Shown piece by piece: positions 10,701 through 22,900 of a stretch of 64,000 nt of DNA. The DNA is from Theristus sp. LFF4_11 (lineage: Eukaryota > Nematoda > Chromadorea > Monhysterida > Xyalidae): NCBI GenBank assembly GCA_030248135.1, contig JASANC010000511.1, positions 1 to 64,000 of the forward strand, given 5' to 3'. The number at the start of each line of letters is the position of its first letter. Position 1 is the first letter of the stretch. The notes beneath the pieces were generated by a model. The model was not told the DNA's origin and ran no database searches. It saw nothing but the letters and a program-made list of their open reading frames with translations. A program made the translations under genes and the position numbers.

Positions 10701-13700
10701 ATAGCATTGGGGTCACTAAATGATGCTTCATGAATGCTCCTTGATTGAGATGCATTTGCTGAGTGGCTTCTATGGTATAGCTGTGATTTGTTGATTCAAG
10801 CAGTGAGGATGCGCTTGTTGAAAAAAGAAGTTGTTTTGAAGTTTTTTTTTTATCCAACGAACACCCCAATATTTTGCAGGTCACCAACGAGCCCCCCGCC
10901 GCAGTAACGCCGACGAGTGAGCATGCGAGAATGTCGTTTGCTGCACGGAACGCTACTGTGGAACCGCAGGTGCCTTTTAGACCGTTTTGATAAAGTTGCA
11001 AATTCTTGGTTAAAATTGTGGCGCTAAAACGTTGAAAAACTGCGGAGACTGCTAAATTATGTTAAAATGTTTAAAATAGGAAGAAAAAACGAGATTTTGC
11101 TCCAATGTGGTGAATTTTTCGCAAATTTCAAGCAAAACAAGTTTTTGGGTAAAAATGACTTGTTTTATGTTTCAAAAGACAAAAAAATATCAGATCGATA
11201 TCGATAGCTGAAAAGAAAATTTCTGGGTAGACTGCAGTTGAGCGGAGCGGAAACAAACATGAGGAAATTGGTTCCCGACAAAAAAACTAGTCATGCGTTC
11301 CACTGACGAGCCAGGGGCATTGCAGTATGCACTAACGGACCAGGACCCTGATGAAACGAGCGAGACAGCGAGCGTTTCGTCTCACCAAATTCCCTTGATC
11401 TTGCAGGCGTCCACGTCGATGACCGCGCCACTGATCGCGAAGATCACCGAGACGCACGTGACGTCGCCCGCAGCGCCAGCCGGCGGCAAACCGCACAAAC
11501 GCAGCGCCTCGTTCGTTCGGTCGCATCGAAAGGCGCAGTCGCTTGGGAATGCCAGCCAGTTCAAGTGCGCGCGCTTTGTTGTTTTTGTTGTTGTGGTTTT
11601 TGAATTGGCGGGCTTCTTCCACCCGGGTCGCGATAGGCGGTAGCGGTGGATCGACTTTTCTGTGAATAAGCTGTTGCACAAGTTTTTTTTATCTCAATTG
11701 GTTTAAAGGCGCGTTTATCAATTAGTTTTTTGTGCGTACGCACGGACACGACACGTAAAAAATGGCCACGCGATTTAGAAATCGTGTCGTGTGTGCTATC
11801 TTAATGCATTACGGACACGATTAGTTTGCGCACGGGATTTAGAACGACGTTTGTGCGTACGGACGAAAAACTAAATGGTGTTTCCGCCTTAAGAGGGGCA
11901 CATCACTGATGAGGCCACCCCTTTTTTGCATATGATGTTGGCCAGGCCGAAATGCAGAGAACCATCTTTTAATTTGGTTGATTTGAAGCGTCAGCCACCA
12001 GAGGGCGGGCTTTCGGTGGCGATTTGGCGATTTCGTTTTCTCACGTTGGTTAAGAAAGATTGAGAAGAACATACCGGTGCGGCGGTGTGTGCACCGTGGC
12101 GTACTTGTCGTGATGAGGTGCGCACACCTAACTGAGATTTGCGGCCAAAAGTGCACCACATGGCAGTACGTGCGCTCCACAGCCGTCGCACGGTAATGCT
12201 GAAGACAACGCTGATTGGTTGCCCGACCGCGCAGCGCTGAAAATGCGGCCAATCAGAATCCAGCACGCTACTAAAAAAAATTTTACGATGATTCTCTGCA
12301 GATTCATCAACGACTCTCTGCCGGGTAGCAGCGGCACGGGCGGTGCCAACAAACCGTATCAACTGGCGACCGCGGGTGCCGGACAAATGGCGATCCGGCA
12401 TTTATTGGACGATTCGCTGCTCGATTTCGACCACTCCTCCTGCACGACGTCGTCGTTGTCGTCGTCGCATACGGCCGCCTTCTGTAATGCTGCCAATGGT
12501 GGGTGGGTCGGCAGATGTTCAGAGAACCGACTGTATTTGGTTGGAACTTGTTTCCTTGTGCGTTTGCCTGACGCATAGGTGACTAATAACACAATAGAAC
12601 ACAACACTGGTCCAGAAGTTGTCATTTTTCTAACTTGCTATTTGTTGTCCTGCTTGCTCTCATTTATCACGACGTTCCCCATTTTCAGATTCGTCCAACG
12701 TTTTCACCACATCGGTTTGCGGGAGTATCGCTGGTGCAGATGATTCCGGTAAAGTCCTGGTCTGGAGATCGTGCACTTTTGTTCTAGATAGGCATTTTTC
12801 CAATCTAATACGGTTGTCGGACTACACAATCGCAAACAAACCACACTGGCAAGCGTCACTACGTTGGTGGTTTGTGCCTGTGTGTTTGTCTGAAACAAGC
12901 GAGTATGTGTTCAAAGGAAAATGCAAGGTGAAAGTACATATGATCGAAGCCAGAACGTGTTGCCATTGAAGGATACGCACAAAAAACGCACCAATAGTTC
13001 CCAACCGAAACACACCCAACCTCTATACTCTTTGCATTACTTTGGAAGTTTATGTGCAATCACTGTCAATTGTTAAATGAAACTAATCTGAGAACCAACG
13101 ACCAAAACAGTAACCATCAACTTGGATGGAAACCATTGGCACATTCCATTCCATTCAATTTTATTTCGCGAAGCAGGAAAGCAGGAAACTCCGATAAAAC
13201 TGTATGAACAGCCTGAAATTCGGCACATGGAACTTGCAGGCTTGGAGACGGCCGATGATCGCTCGAAAAGCGGCACGATTCCGAGCCAACATCGTCAGCC
13301 GTCAATTGGTGCCGTTGGCATCGACGTGGCAGACCTGCCGTCGCCACTGGTCGCCAATTTGATGCCGTTGACGGAGTCGATCGTGTTCGAGGGCGCCGTC
13401 AGACGCAAGACACTGCTGAAATATGGCAGGAGGCCGAAGGTGCGACAATGGTTGTGCTGTGGGGTGTTGGATAAACAGGGCAGGCATTATTGTGAGACGT
13501 TGCTGCACACTGTTGTTGTTGTTGTGTGAGAAAGGAGACCAGCAAGGACAGACACCATGTCGAGAAACCGCGGCAGTGTGACAAAAAACAACACTGCAAC
13601 GTTGGCGCTGTGTTGGTAACTCTTGGAAAGCTAATTCCGGTCAGAGAAGCAATATCACTGCACTAAAGAGGCAAACCCACTTCTGCATGGATCAAATTGA

Positions 13701-15054
13701 CCGGGCTGAAATACTTTTGCATGGTGCTAATTGAGTCATTTTTTATACATTTCCAAGTAAATGGTGTGTTTCGAGAAAGCGCGCTGCAATTGCTCTCATC
13801 CATTTTTTATCGCTTTTTATTATTTTTTTATTCGTTTCGTCTTCCGTTTGCAGGTGGCCGCGTGGTCGCGCTACTGGTGTTGCCTCTCCGAGAGCTATCT
13901 GCTGTACTACGCGGTTCGTCGTTTCCCGCCGCTTCCGTCGCACATCAACTCGGATGCCAGAACGGCGGTTGGTGGTTTTTAGTAGTTTTTTTTGAACTTT
14001 CGATTGTGTTTCTCTGGATTTTTTAGCCTGCTGGATTGGTTGCCACCACAGCACTTCACTCGGGAGTGGCACCGTTTTTTGAGAGTAGTTCTATTTTTCA
14101 TTTTTTTTGTATTCTGCCAGATGATTACAATCTGACTCAATAACATACAACTAGCTGTATGCAACTGGCTGATTGGTCGATGATCACGTGATGCATACAT
14201 TCTGTGCATGAATTGCTGTGGCGACGCTGAGTTTGGTTTGCACAGAATGCATTAACCCAATCAGCTAGTTGGATATGTTATTGGGTTTAGACTGTAGTTG
14301 GATTGGAATTAGGCGCGTTAGCTGCTGTCTGTCATTCAGTGGTCAGTTATTGCAGCGCCTGTATAGAAAAAGTCCGTCCACATTCTGTTTCTCAAGCTGT
14401 TGTGGTGATAACATAATTTCCTGTTCCGTGCATTTTCTATTCCACTCTCATTTTCAGTTCAAAACCAAGCCGTACAAAATGATGTGCGTCTCCGGATGGA
14501 TGGTGATCTTGGCGAGTGACCCGTTTTGCCCCGACGGTTTCCAACTGCAGGAGCCGTCGAAAGGTGGGTGGAGACTAAGAGGAGCTTTTTTACACACATC
14601 AGCGTAGCTTGCCCAAAACACGCGAGCTGCTTGCGGTTTTGTGCCGTCGTGTACTGTGACGGCTTTTTGTGTCACTTTTGAGACGAAACGGTCAAACTAA
14701 AAGGAGGAGATCACCTAAAAAACGCTGCCAGCAACACTCACTCATTGTCTCAGCTCAGAACAGCAAAAAGTGCCGTTAAGCTTTTATTATTGGTGATAAA
14801 GTTGATGATGGGCGATTATCGTAATTTTCCAGCTGTAATGTGTGATTCTGCTGTATAATGTGATCTTTTCTCTGTAATCTCCGTTGTTCTCCAGTCCGCT
14901 AAATCGCTACTTGAAGTATAATCTTCCAGGCAACGTCTACAAGTTCCGTGCCGGCTCGCAAGCGCGCGCCATGCAATGGGTGCAACACCTGAAACAGGCC
15001 TCGACACGACATCAGAAAGAGCTGCCCGAAAATTTGATCGCGTTTGATGAGTGA
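6789..15054 (+). CDS. RALGPS: RalGPS-type Ral guanine-nucleotide exchange factor (RasGEF + PH)
   Basis: Activates Ral GTPases by GDP/GTP exchange; the PH domain recruits it to membranes. Sixteen phase-consistent exons: 6789-6868, 7154-7322, 7548-7721, 8049-8141, 8327-8450, 9015-9146, 9444-9537, 9838-9991, 10880-10969, 11407-11564, 12302-12498, 12689-12748, 13240-13439, 13854-13967, 14458-14563, 14930-15054; about 670 aa. The RasGEF (CDC25) domain fills roughly residues 40-310, with [44 protein letters not shown] and [16 protein letters not shown] low-complexity linker has the RalGPS marks HRKAQSLGN and [11 protein letters not shown]. The C-terminal PH domain starts at [17 protein letters not shown] and ends near [11 protein letters not shown]. 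This order is diagnostic of RalGPS1/2. The first ATG gives a short acidic N-terminus; an upstream non-coding exon is possible. Confidence 0.95.
7722..7767 (+). repeat. (GTT)n microsatellite touching a splice donor
   Basis: About 14 GTT units begin at the donor of RalGPS exon 3 (AAG|GTGCTGTTGTTG). Because the repeat starts with GT, slippage would act on the splice site itself. Confidence 0.85.
8629..8783 (+). repeat. Dispersed repeat A, copy 1
   Basis: About 155 bp, from a TTTTATTTTGGTCCC block through GACGCGGGAATTCAAAATTG to AATTGCCACATAAAG. It recurs inverted at 19874-20021 and direct at 60646-60794. No terminal repeat or duplication is clear, so the class is unknown. Confidence 0.75.
8876..8927. 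repeat. Tiny CCAAT foldback unit
   Basis: GATTGGCTG faces GACCAATCAGCG about 35 bp away, inside a RalGPS intron. A member of the dispersed family of short inverted repeats bearing CCAATCAGC (see findings). Confidence 0.5.
9236..9352 (+). repeat. SINE body, copy 2 (5'-truncated)
   Basis: Begins with a remnant of the B-box (GATCGAGCCCC). It then shares ACTCGATGGGCGCCC and the following GGCGTTC...GTACGCTTTTCT stretch with the copy at 4687-4880. Lies in a RalGPS intron; the tRNA head is mostly lost. Confidence 0.6.
9979..10580 (+). repeat. 60-bp minisatellite seeded on a splice junction
   Basis: About ten direct 60-bp units starting at the end of RalGPS exon 8. Each unit carries GGCGTTGCAG|GTGTGAG, a copy of the real exon-intron junction (GGCGTTGCAG|GTGAGA at 9991/9992). 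Units alternate in a few bases (GCATGG/GCGTGG, GATGGC/TACTGG), showing two higher-order types in the first half. The 60-bp period is a multiple of three and creates a long spurious antisense ORF. Confidence 0.95.
10653..10741. mobile_element. Palindromic MITE, TAA/TGA flanks, copy 2
   Basis: Starts AGCGGCATTCACGAAACAG and ends CTTCATGAATGCTCCT, flanked by TAA and TGA. Same family as 5860-5935; sits in the minisatellite-bearing RalGPS intron. Confidence 0.65.
11707..11889. mobile_element. 183-bp foldback MITE with TAA duplication
   Basis: Starts AGGCGCGTTTATCAATTAG and ends TGGTGTTTCCGCCT, flanked on both sides by TAA. Nearly the whole length is an imperfect inverted repeat (GTGCGTACG arms, and an inner CGTGTCGTGT hairpin). 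In a RalGPS intron. Confidence 0.7.
12209..12258. repeat. Tiny CCAAT foldback unit
   Basis: CGCTGATTGGTTGC opposite GCGGCCAATCAG with about 25 bp between the arms, in a RalGPS intron. Confidence 0.5.
14166..14269. repeat. CCAAT foldback unit, about 100 bp
   Basis: AACTGGCTGATTGGT opposite ACCCAATCAGCTAGTT, with a second inner inverted pair around CATTCTGTGCA and TGCACAGAATGC. In a RalGPS intron. Confidence 0.6.
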
Positions 15055-15249
15055 AGTCCTGGTTGGGAGACGGTGCATTTTCATTGGACACATGCCGTTT
15101 TGTGTCACGCTACACAGCTGTTAACAAACACACTGGCACACACACGCGACATTTTTGCGCTGCGCTCATTGCGGTGGTTTGTGATCGTTGTTAAAACAAG
15201 TGCGCGGTCTTCAGATATGATTTTTGTTAGCATTTTTAGCGTGAAACTA

Positions 15250-15628
15250 CCGTATTACCTCTAATAAACCCCCATGGGGGTTTATTTCTTCAGCGACTTC
15301 TGGGGGTGGGGGTTTATTTTTGGGGGGACCTTCCATGGCAGGAAGGAAGTCGCAGAAACTTCTACTCTACATAGAAATTTCCTTTTACAACAGCCTTTTG
15401 TAATGAAATTACCATTAACTCATCCATTTGGGGCCTTTGGTAGCACAATTTCATCATTTTCACTGCAACCAGCCACTGAATTCGCTGGGTATGTGTTTCA
15501 AACAGAATTCAATAATCCCCCATGGGGGATTATTTTGGGGGGGGATTATTTGGAAACTTGTCGAGGGGGTGGGGGTTTATTTTTGGGGGGGTTTAATTTT
15601 GGGGGGGGGTTTAATAGAGGTAATACGG
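15250..15628. mobile_element. TA-flanked G-rich MITE, copy 1
   Basis: Terminal inverted repeats CCGTATTACCTCTA flanked by TA on both sides, as for Tc1/mariner-type insertions. Inside are repeated blocks of GGGGG next to TTTATTTTT. The reverse-oriented copy at 33870-34320 shares termini and body. It holds AATAAA at 15263, 209 bp after the RalGPS stop. Confidence 0.85.
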
Positions 15629-16945
15629 TAATAACACACGTCTTTGTAAACAGGGTTCTCGTCTTTTTGATACTTCCACTCGGTCATTGGTTTGCAGTGC
15701 AGCACTTGCCTGCAGTGGAATTTGTGGCAAATTTTGGAAAGCCGTGTTTTCTGTGTTGGAACTGTGAGTTTCAAGTTGTGTAAGTTCACACGCAGCAGAA
15801 TATTACAGAGCTTAGTGATTGCTGTTCGCTTTTGTAAGTAGTGGTCCAACAAATCAAAATCCCCATTTTTAATGTTCTGAAAAGATAATTGATGTCCTTT
15901 GTGGCGTAATGTGATAATTTTTTTATGACAAGTGGAATCGAAATTTGCTTTTTTCTTCCAATTCATTTTTCTGTGTTTGCTGTGCACAACGAAATTTGAT
16001 GCTGTTTTTCCCGTGCTCTGGATGCTGCTAAAGTCTTTTTATCTGAAACGTGACAGCGAGAGATGACGTGTTGTTATCCCATGCTGACGGTTTCTGATAA
16101 TTAGACTATATTCGATCTCCATATCTCTCATTTTCGACCACCGCTCGTGCGGTTATTAACGACATCTTTTTTCGATTCTGTGGTTTTGAAAATCAAATAT
16201 TTTAGTCCGTGTGTATCCGTGTTCTGAGGCGGAGCGCGTATTTATATATTTTGTTTCGTGGTGCTTCCCGATATTACGACTACTTTGTTCTGTAATAATT
16301 TTCCAGTTATTGTTTTTGCTTTGCTTGTTTGTCTGCCGCTACTTTTTTCGTGCGCTTCAACCTTGCCCGAAATCCGTGACTTGAAACGAATATCATAAGT
16401 ACACCCTAAAGTCAGTTTGTCAGTACCTGCCAGCTGGTGTCAGGTGACAAACGATCACACGGGACGTTATCCCAAATGGATGTCACAATATTTGTTCGAG
16501 TATTTTGTTATTTTTTTGCAAGCACAGAAAATCTATATTTTGAAACACACCATGGTTGGTATTTTTTCATTAGTCGTTTTCGAAACTAATAAACCGTCCG
16601 CTATGATGCGACAATTCTGGATTTTTTTGTGGATCAAACAAATCAATAATAAATACTGACCAGATTTTGAGCATTTTCAAAACGAAAAAACAAAATCTAC
16701 CGAACTTATTGACTGCGTCGCGCGGCTCCGATGACCAATCAGCGTTTCGGACACAAATTTCAGCTATTTACAAGGCAAGGCACCTATTCAAACAATAACA
16801 GCCGAATGTTGTACAGAGTGATCAAAAAGTATGAACGCATTTTTCTATTCTGGAGTAGTTGTGTGCCAATTTTCATGCAAGTTGAAAAGAACCGAATAAA
16901 AACATGTGTCCTACACTTTTGGACTACCCTCCAGTTTAGCAGCAA
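15629..16945. other. Intergenic, convergent 3' ends of RalGPS and HRI
   Basis: No coding exon recognised. One CCAATCAGCG box lies near 16734. The two genes end towards each other across this region. Confidence 0.5.
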
Positions 16946-19900
16946 TCAGTTGTCAGGTTTGAATTCGATTTCGCGTTGTCTCAGTTTTTCTCTGAGCACT
17001 TCGATTTCCGACCGCTGGCTTTGCACGATCGTCTCGAGCTGTTTGATACGCTAAAGTAAAACATTGGAATGGTTTGTAAAAGCAAAACGGAACGAATCTG
17101 GCGTACCAGTCAAGCAGCACTAGCAGTCATACATAGCAGCACACAAAGTACAGCATAGCAGTCAGCTGATTGATTGGCTGCACTTTGAATGCAGCCGTGC
17201 AGTGATTGATCGAATAAGCATGGTGCAACCAATCAGCGTTCAGGGCATTTCTAATAGGCAAGGATCGATATTGTGGACGTTTTTAGGTCATCACGGTAGG
17301 GGTGGTAAAAAACGGTTTTTTTCAAATCCATGTATATAAAACGGTTTTTTATACCGCGTCCGGTTCTTTATACCCGGTTTTTTTACCGACCCAGTATTTG
17401 AAGAATCTTGTGATTGCGACAATTTCTGGTACTCTGATTTTACGCAAACCGCTGAATAATGAGTAAAAGACCACAATTGTAGCCAGAAACTGTATGTGTT
17501 TCAATGGAAACGTATTCCAATCTTGATTTTATTTGAATCGGTGGCGCTTAGAGAGAATGCAGCATCAGAAAAATTATCAGATGCGAGTTTAAAACAAAAA
17601 ACTAACGCAAGACAGATTGATATTTGAAACAGCAAGGAATGTGATACATGCAAATCAATTGAACTGACACGATCGAGAGATATGTAACTGCACAACAATT
17701 TCACCGCGTTTCTAAATAAAAGATCACCGAAAGACAAAAAGATTCACGAACCCGCACAGACGAAAGAAGTGAACCAAGAACAAAATTGAAAGAGCAAAAA
17801 AATCAGATGGAGATTCGGGTCACTATCACCAGTACAACAGCACGACGACATCACCAACAAAACTTTGAGCAATTTCCGAGTTCAAAGACACAAAATTTCA
17901 GGAAATTTGACTGAATAAATATTAGCCATTCACCCGATTTTTGTCTATTCATGATCATCATCATGAGTATCATCAATGCAGCCGTCACCATCATCATCAG
18001 TGAAGTCGTCATCAGAGCTATCCACACAATTTGCCGATGCAAGCGCAGCAATGTTCTCAGTGACAGCAGCTGACGCTGCCGACGGGGACTGCGAATCCGT
18101 GCTGTCGCAGTTTGACAGCAACGATTCCGTGCTGTTGCCAGCAACACTTGACACGGGTCTCAGTGTGCTTTATTTATACCAAGAGCGTGAATTGTGTTCT
18201 CCGGAACATCAAGTTATGAAGTGGCGAAAATGAAAATTGAAATGGATATGCGGAATACAGTGCATTTTGAGTGATTTCAAAAATTGAAATTTGGGTCCTT
18301 CGACGGTATAAAAAACCGGAAAAAAAACAAAATTTACGCGGTAAAATATCGGTAATTTATTTTGGCCATTTTTTGGCGCTGGTATAAAAAACCGTTTTTT
18401 ATACCGTTTTTTATACCGAAAAAAACCGTTTTTTATACCGACCCACCCCTACATCACGGTACCCGATTTTCCCAGCAATTCTCGATGTACGAGAACCGAA
18501 AATCCGACTACACCGGTTTTGCTGCACACAACGTAGCAACTACGAAAATTTCAGTGGTACTGATACTGAATTCAAATTCTGAAGAGCCAAGTAGTGGGTC
18601 GCAAATGAAGATTAAAAAAAAAACAATGCGGAAATCACAACAGAACAGACTGACATCGTCAGCAGCGGACACCAGCCAATTGTCTTCGAGCAGTCTACTG
18701 GCAGAGGGGCGCGACGCGGGGTCAACGTGCACGCACTGACGGATGAGAGCGCTCTGAGATCGGAAATAAACAAACGTGACGTGATCGATGGTTTTTTTAA
18801 ATAATGCTTATTCACCATCACACAGGGCGTATCGACAGCATTCTGTTCATCATGCTGATTTCTCAGTCCTAAACGTTTACAACATTCGCAACTTTCGAGG
18901 TCGTTCATTTCAACAATTTTCTCATTTTATTCGAGCGGAACACCCAGGCCAGGAGGTGTTCAGCACCTGTAACGCACCTCGACAGGCCACTGATGCTGAA
19001 AGCTGTCATCAATTCGTTCGCTCCTGAGTTGACGTAAGCATTGCGCGCGTTCCATCGCCGTGCCAAACGGGTGGTACAACTCGTAAGCGACCACGCCAAA
19101 GCTGTACATGTCGACCTGGATAAAGTTGGGAACAACGTAAATTGTGTAATTACATGTCACGATATTGGCTATATAACCTGTAATTATCTGAGATGAGTGT
19201 GCAGTCTGTTCTTATTCATGTCGTAATCACTCTATCCTAATCAGCAAACCCAAATAAACTACGTAACAACTCAAATATCTTGCTGTAAGCACCAAAAAAA
19301 CTATCAAGTTTTGTTTAGATTTCCTCGCTCGAACATTACCACATGCCACACACGACGTGTTGTCGCACACAACACACCAGCTACTGACGCTAATGTGTCA
19401 CAAAGTCTGAGAACATCCCTCAGTTTTCAGCGTTCAAAACACTTCAAAATTCAATTCGTCGAGTTTTGCCGCTTGACAATGAAACTGAACAACGATCACT
19501 GAGCGCAAAAATGCAAAAAAAGACTGCCAGATAAGTTGCACGCTGAAGGAAATGAGTGTTCTCTCCCAGAATCAAGCGACAACAAAAAAAAGAACAAACT
19601 CACTTGAGGCGTGTACGAATCAGAAGTCAGCTGTTCCGGCGCTGCATAGGTGGACGTCCCTAGTCCCTGGCTCCGAGGCTCATCCGTGCCAGTTGTTTGC
19701 CTGCACGCAAGGCCGAAATCGCCCAATAACAGGGTGCCCTTGTCCGGCCCGTCCAGGAAAATGTTGCTCGGCTGTAAAAGGTTGAAAAAATGAAGACCTA
19801 TTATCAATTTTTTTAGGTTCTACGACTAAATGGGGTTTACAGACGTGAAAGGAAACTGGTTACAATAACCTTTCTGTGGCAATTCAAAGTCGCCTGAGTG

Positions 19901-22900
19901 ACTCGGCCCTATTTAGACGACTCGGACCACTTTGCTAATTTTGAATTGCCGCGCCACGCATGAAACTGTTTTACCTATCTATGCGCGCATTGAGTCTCTC
20001 GGGACCAAAATAAAAGATCATTCTTGGATAGCGAATGCACGTTTTGTGTGCAACTAGTTTTTAGCTCGCTAAAACAGGTTGCACTTGAGTTTGGTATTCT
20101 GATTGATTTCACAAGTAACATGCATTCAATTAGCAAATTCATTTTGAAAAGTTTCAGAGTTCGTTTGGCTGGAAAACTCATATATCCAGATCGCAAATTG
20201 CACAGCGATAAATCGATATTCGCTCCCGTATCGCGCGTGTTTCACGTCGGCAGCGATTATATAAAATCGAAGTCAATCCATTACGCACTTGGCGCAATGG
20301 GCTGATGGGTGGGGGCCCTGGCTTGCTTGCATAATACATACTAGAGCTAGGCGCGGCTTGAGGGATCTGCGCGCGGTGCGGGGCGTCGACACGGATAGCA
20401 TCTCCATGTGTATATCATGGCGATGGGTAGCACCACTACCACACGTTGGACGGAGGTACACTACAGTGTACAGTGTGCTCATGAAGTATCATGTGCATCA
20501 CTCCCAAATGCGGATATCCTGCCCGCGAACTAGACCCCGAAGGCCACGCGCTAGGTCCGGTTTAACGGGCAACGCAAGCAACTCATCGCCCATTGCCAAA
20601 ATAATTTTTCCGAGGATACGAAATCGTTGTCTCTAGACCGGAAAACAGTTTTTTATGAAATTACTAACCAACAGCAGAAACCAGGAGGCAACGAGGCGAC
20701 CTTAACCATGGCGTTTACCTTGACATCGCGGTGAATCAGTGCTTGCGAATGGATGTACTGTAACGCACTGAGCAGTTGATACAGCAATCGATGGTTGTAC
20801 GTGACGTCGACGCGCGAGAACAAATCTGAAAGACGTCGATTTTGTCTGACAGGCTTTCACAAACCGACTAATAGCATTAATGACGAATGTAATTTATAGA
20901 TTCATTGGAGTACGGTATCTCAACTAGGGTTGGCATGGTAAAAATACCGGTTTTTTACCGGTAAAAAAACACGTATTTAAACGCGTTTTTTTACCAAGGC
21001 AAAAATTGGGGCCTTGAAAAAAAACGGGAAAAAGACCGTTTCTGATTTTTCCGGTTTTTTTTTCGTATTTTTCTGGTTTTTTTTCAATTTCGGACCCTGA
21101 GTTTTTATATCATTTTTGATGAGAAAATGAGAAAATCTGTGGAGAAAAATATGATGACGAAATTGACACTGATGTTTTGAAAGAACTGTTAAGCGAGGTG
21201 CAAGAATCGGCTGGAGCTGCCGAGCTGAGCTGAAAATTTCAAAAATTCCAAATTTCGCTCAATTGTCTTTCTTACACAATTACTGATTTGTTTTCTTTTT
21301 GATCTGAACTGACTCTAAATTCGGTTTAATTGCGTTATTGCAGCAAATTTTGTTCGTCTATTGTGACCAAAGACTGTCCGGTGAAAACGCTGTGGTTTTT
21401 CCTGTGTAATTGGTGGAATATAAACGATTGAGAAAAAGATAATGTTCGATTTATTGCTAACCTTTTGGGTTTTCAAGCCCAAACATAATTTATTTTCTTT
21501 GTTGGTGCACGATAATTTGAACAAAGCATTCTGAAAATTGTTTTCACAAATCCTGGTTCAAGTTTAAAGTCGGCTGCGAAAAATATGTGGGTTTTTACAA
21601 CTTTTTGGCTTTCGTTTTTTTTTCGGTAAAATTACGGTAATTTTACCGGTAAAAATACAGGTTTTTTTACCACGATTTGAAAAAAAACGGTATTTTGCCA
21701 ACCCTAATCTCAACCGCATCGGTACTCGAAACTGTCGAACTGCAAACAAACATCCCTGATCGCCAATGAGAAAGGATCACTAGAAACTGTGTTTGATGAT
21801 CCCCTTTGTTCCGTTCTGTCTTGCTCTTCTCACATGGTTTTTTGGCACTCACAGAATTCGAGACGCAATGCGGTATCGTGCGCGTTTTTTGGGTTTAATT
21901 CCACTGCGCACACAAATCAGTGCAGCAACTTTCCAAACGACGCAGTTTTTATGACGAGATATAAAAATATCTAAAAACCGCACTTTCTCCGGGCATCACA
22001 TCGTGAACACGATTGCTCAAGTATGCCTGCAGTGTGCTCGCACCAAGCTGCATCTGGATATAGACCACGAAACGGTGTTCCTGCGACAAAGAAATTTCGA
22101 ACTGTTACCGAGTCGACTGGTATCGATCGACTGTACACGCATATCCGACAGTTCAGTTTCCGAAAACGGGCCGAAAGCGTGCCAAACAAAAAGTAACAAA
22201 AATAACGTGGTCAAAAATAACAAAAAGTAACAAAAATAAGCAACCATGGCGGTGTGCGGCGGCCAGCAATGCGCGTGACTGTCGTGCCTGGCCACACTGA
22301 CGAGTCTGCACTCAGCAGCGGTCACTTCATTCGCAGCGGCTGCCGTTCGCTCGCGATTCGATTCTGGGTGGATTGGAGAGAAATGTAGACATATGGACAT
22401 TTTCAGTGCTTCATTCTGATTGGCTGCCCTGAAAGCCAATCAAGTGGGCGTGGGTTTATCACTCGCAGAAAGAGAGAAAACTGTACTGTACAAATTATGA
22501 AGCCAATTCTTGACTGAAAATCAGTGACTAACCACGGGCTCGCATTAAAGGCGTATTCATGAGGCAGTATTTCATGTTTTAACACAGCTGCGCGTCAATA
22601 AATACTGTTTCATGAATGCCGTTTTTGAAACACCAGCTGTCCCACTGGTCCATCTGCATCCGACAACCAGCGGCCTCTGCTCTGGATCGCACCAACCGGT
22701 GCAATTTGAAACTGCCAGATCAGACTTACAAAACAAACCATCGGAAACAGACGCGACGTCAGACCGTTCGTTGGGACTGGACGATTCGACGCTGTTCAAG
22801 TCGCCCGTGGTCTGTGTTTGTACCATTGACTTCAATCTATCACCATCGTTTGACGTGCGTGCTTCGTCCGCGCCAAAACTGACGCACGGCGACGACAACG

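Noticed and set aside
9787..11001. 404-codon minus-strand ORF with repeated [17 protein letters not shown] units
   Set aside because: It is the antisense of the 60-bp minisatellite; the period is a multiple of three, so all frames stay open. Real exons lie on the plus strand.
15274..15783. 169-codon Gly/Phe-rich ORF
   Set aside because: Runs through the G-rich MITE and out the other side; no domain, no splice context, composition explains it.
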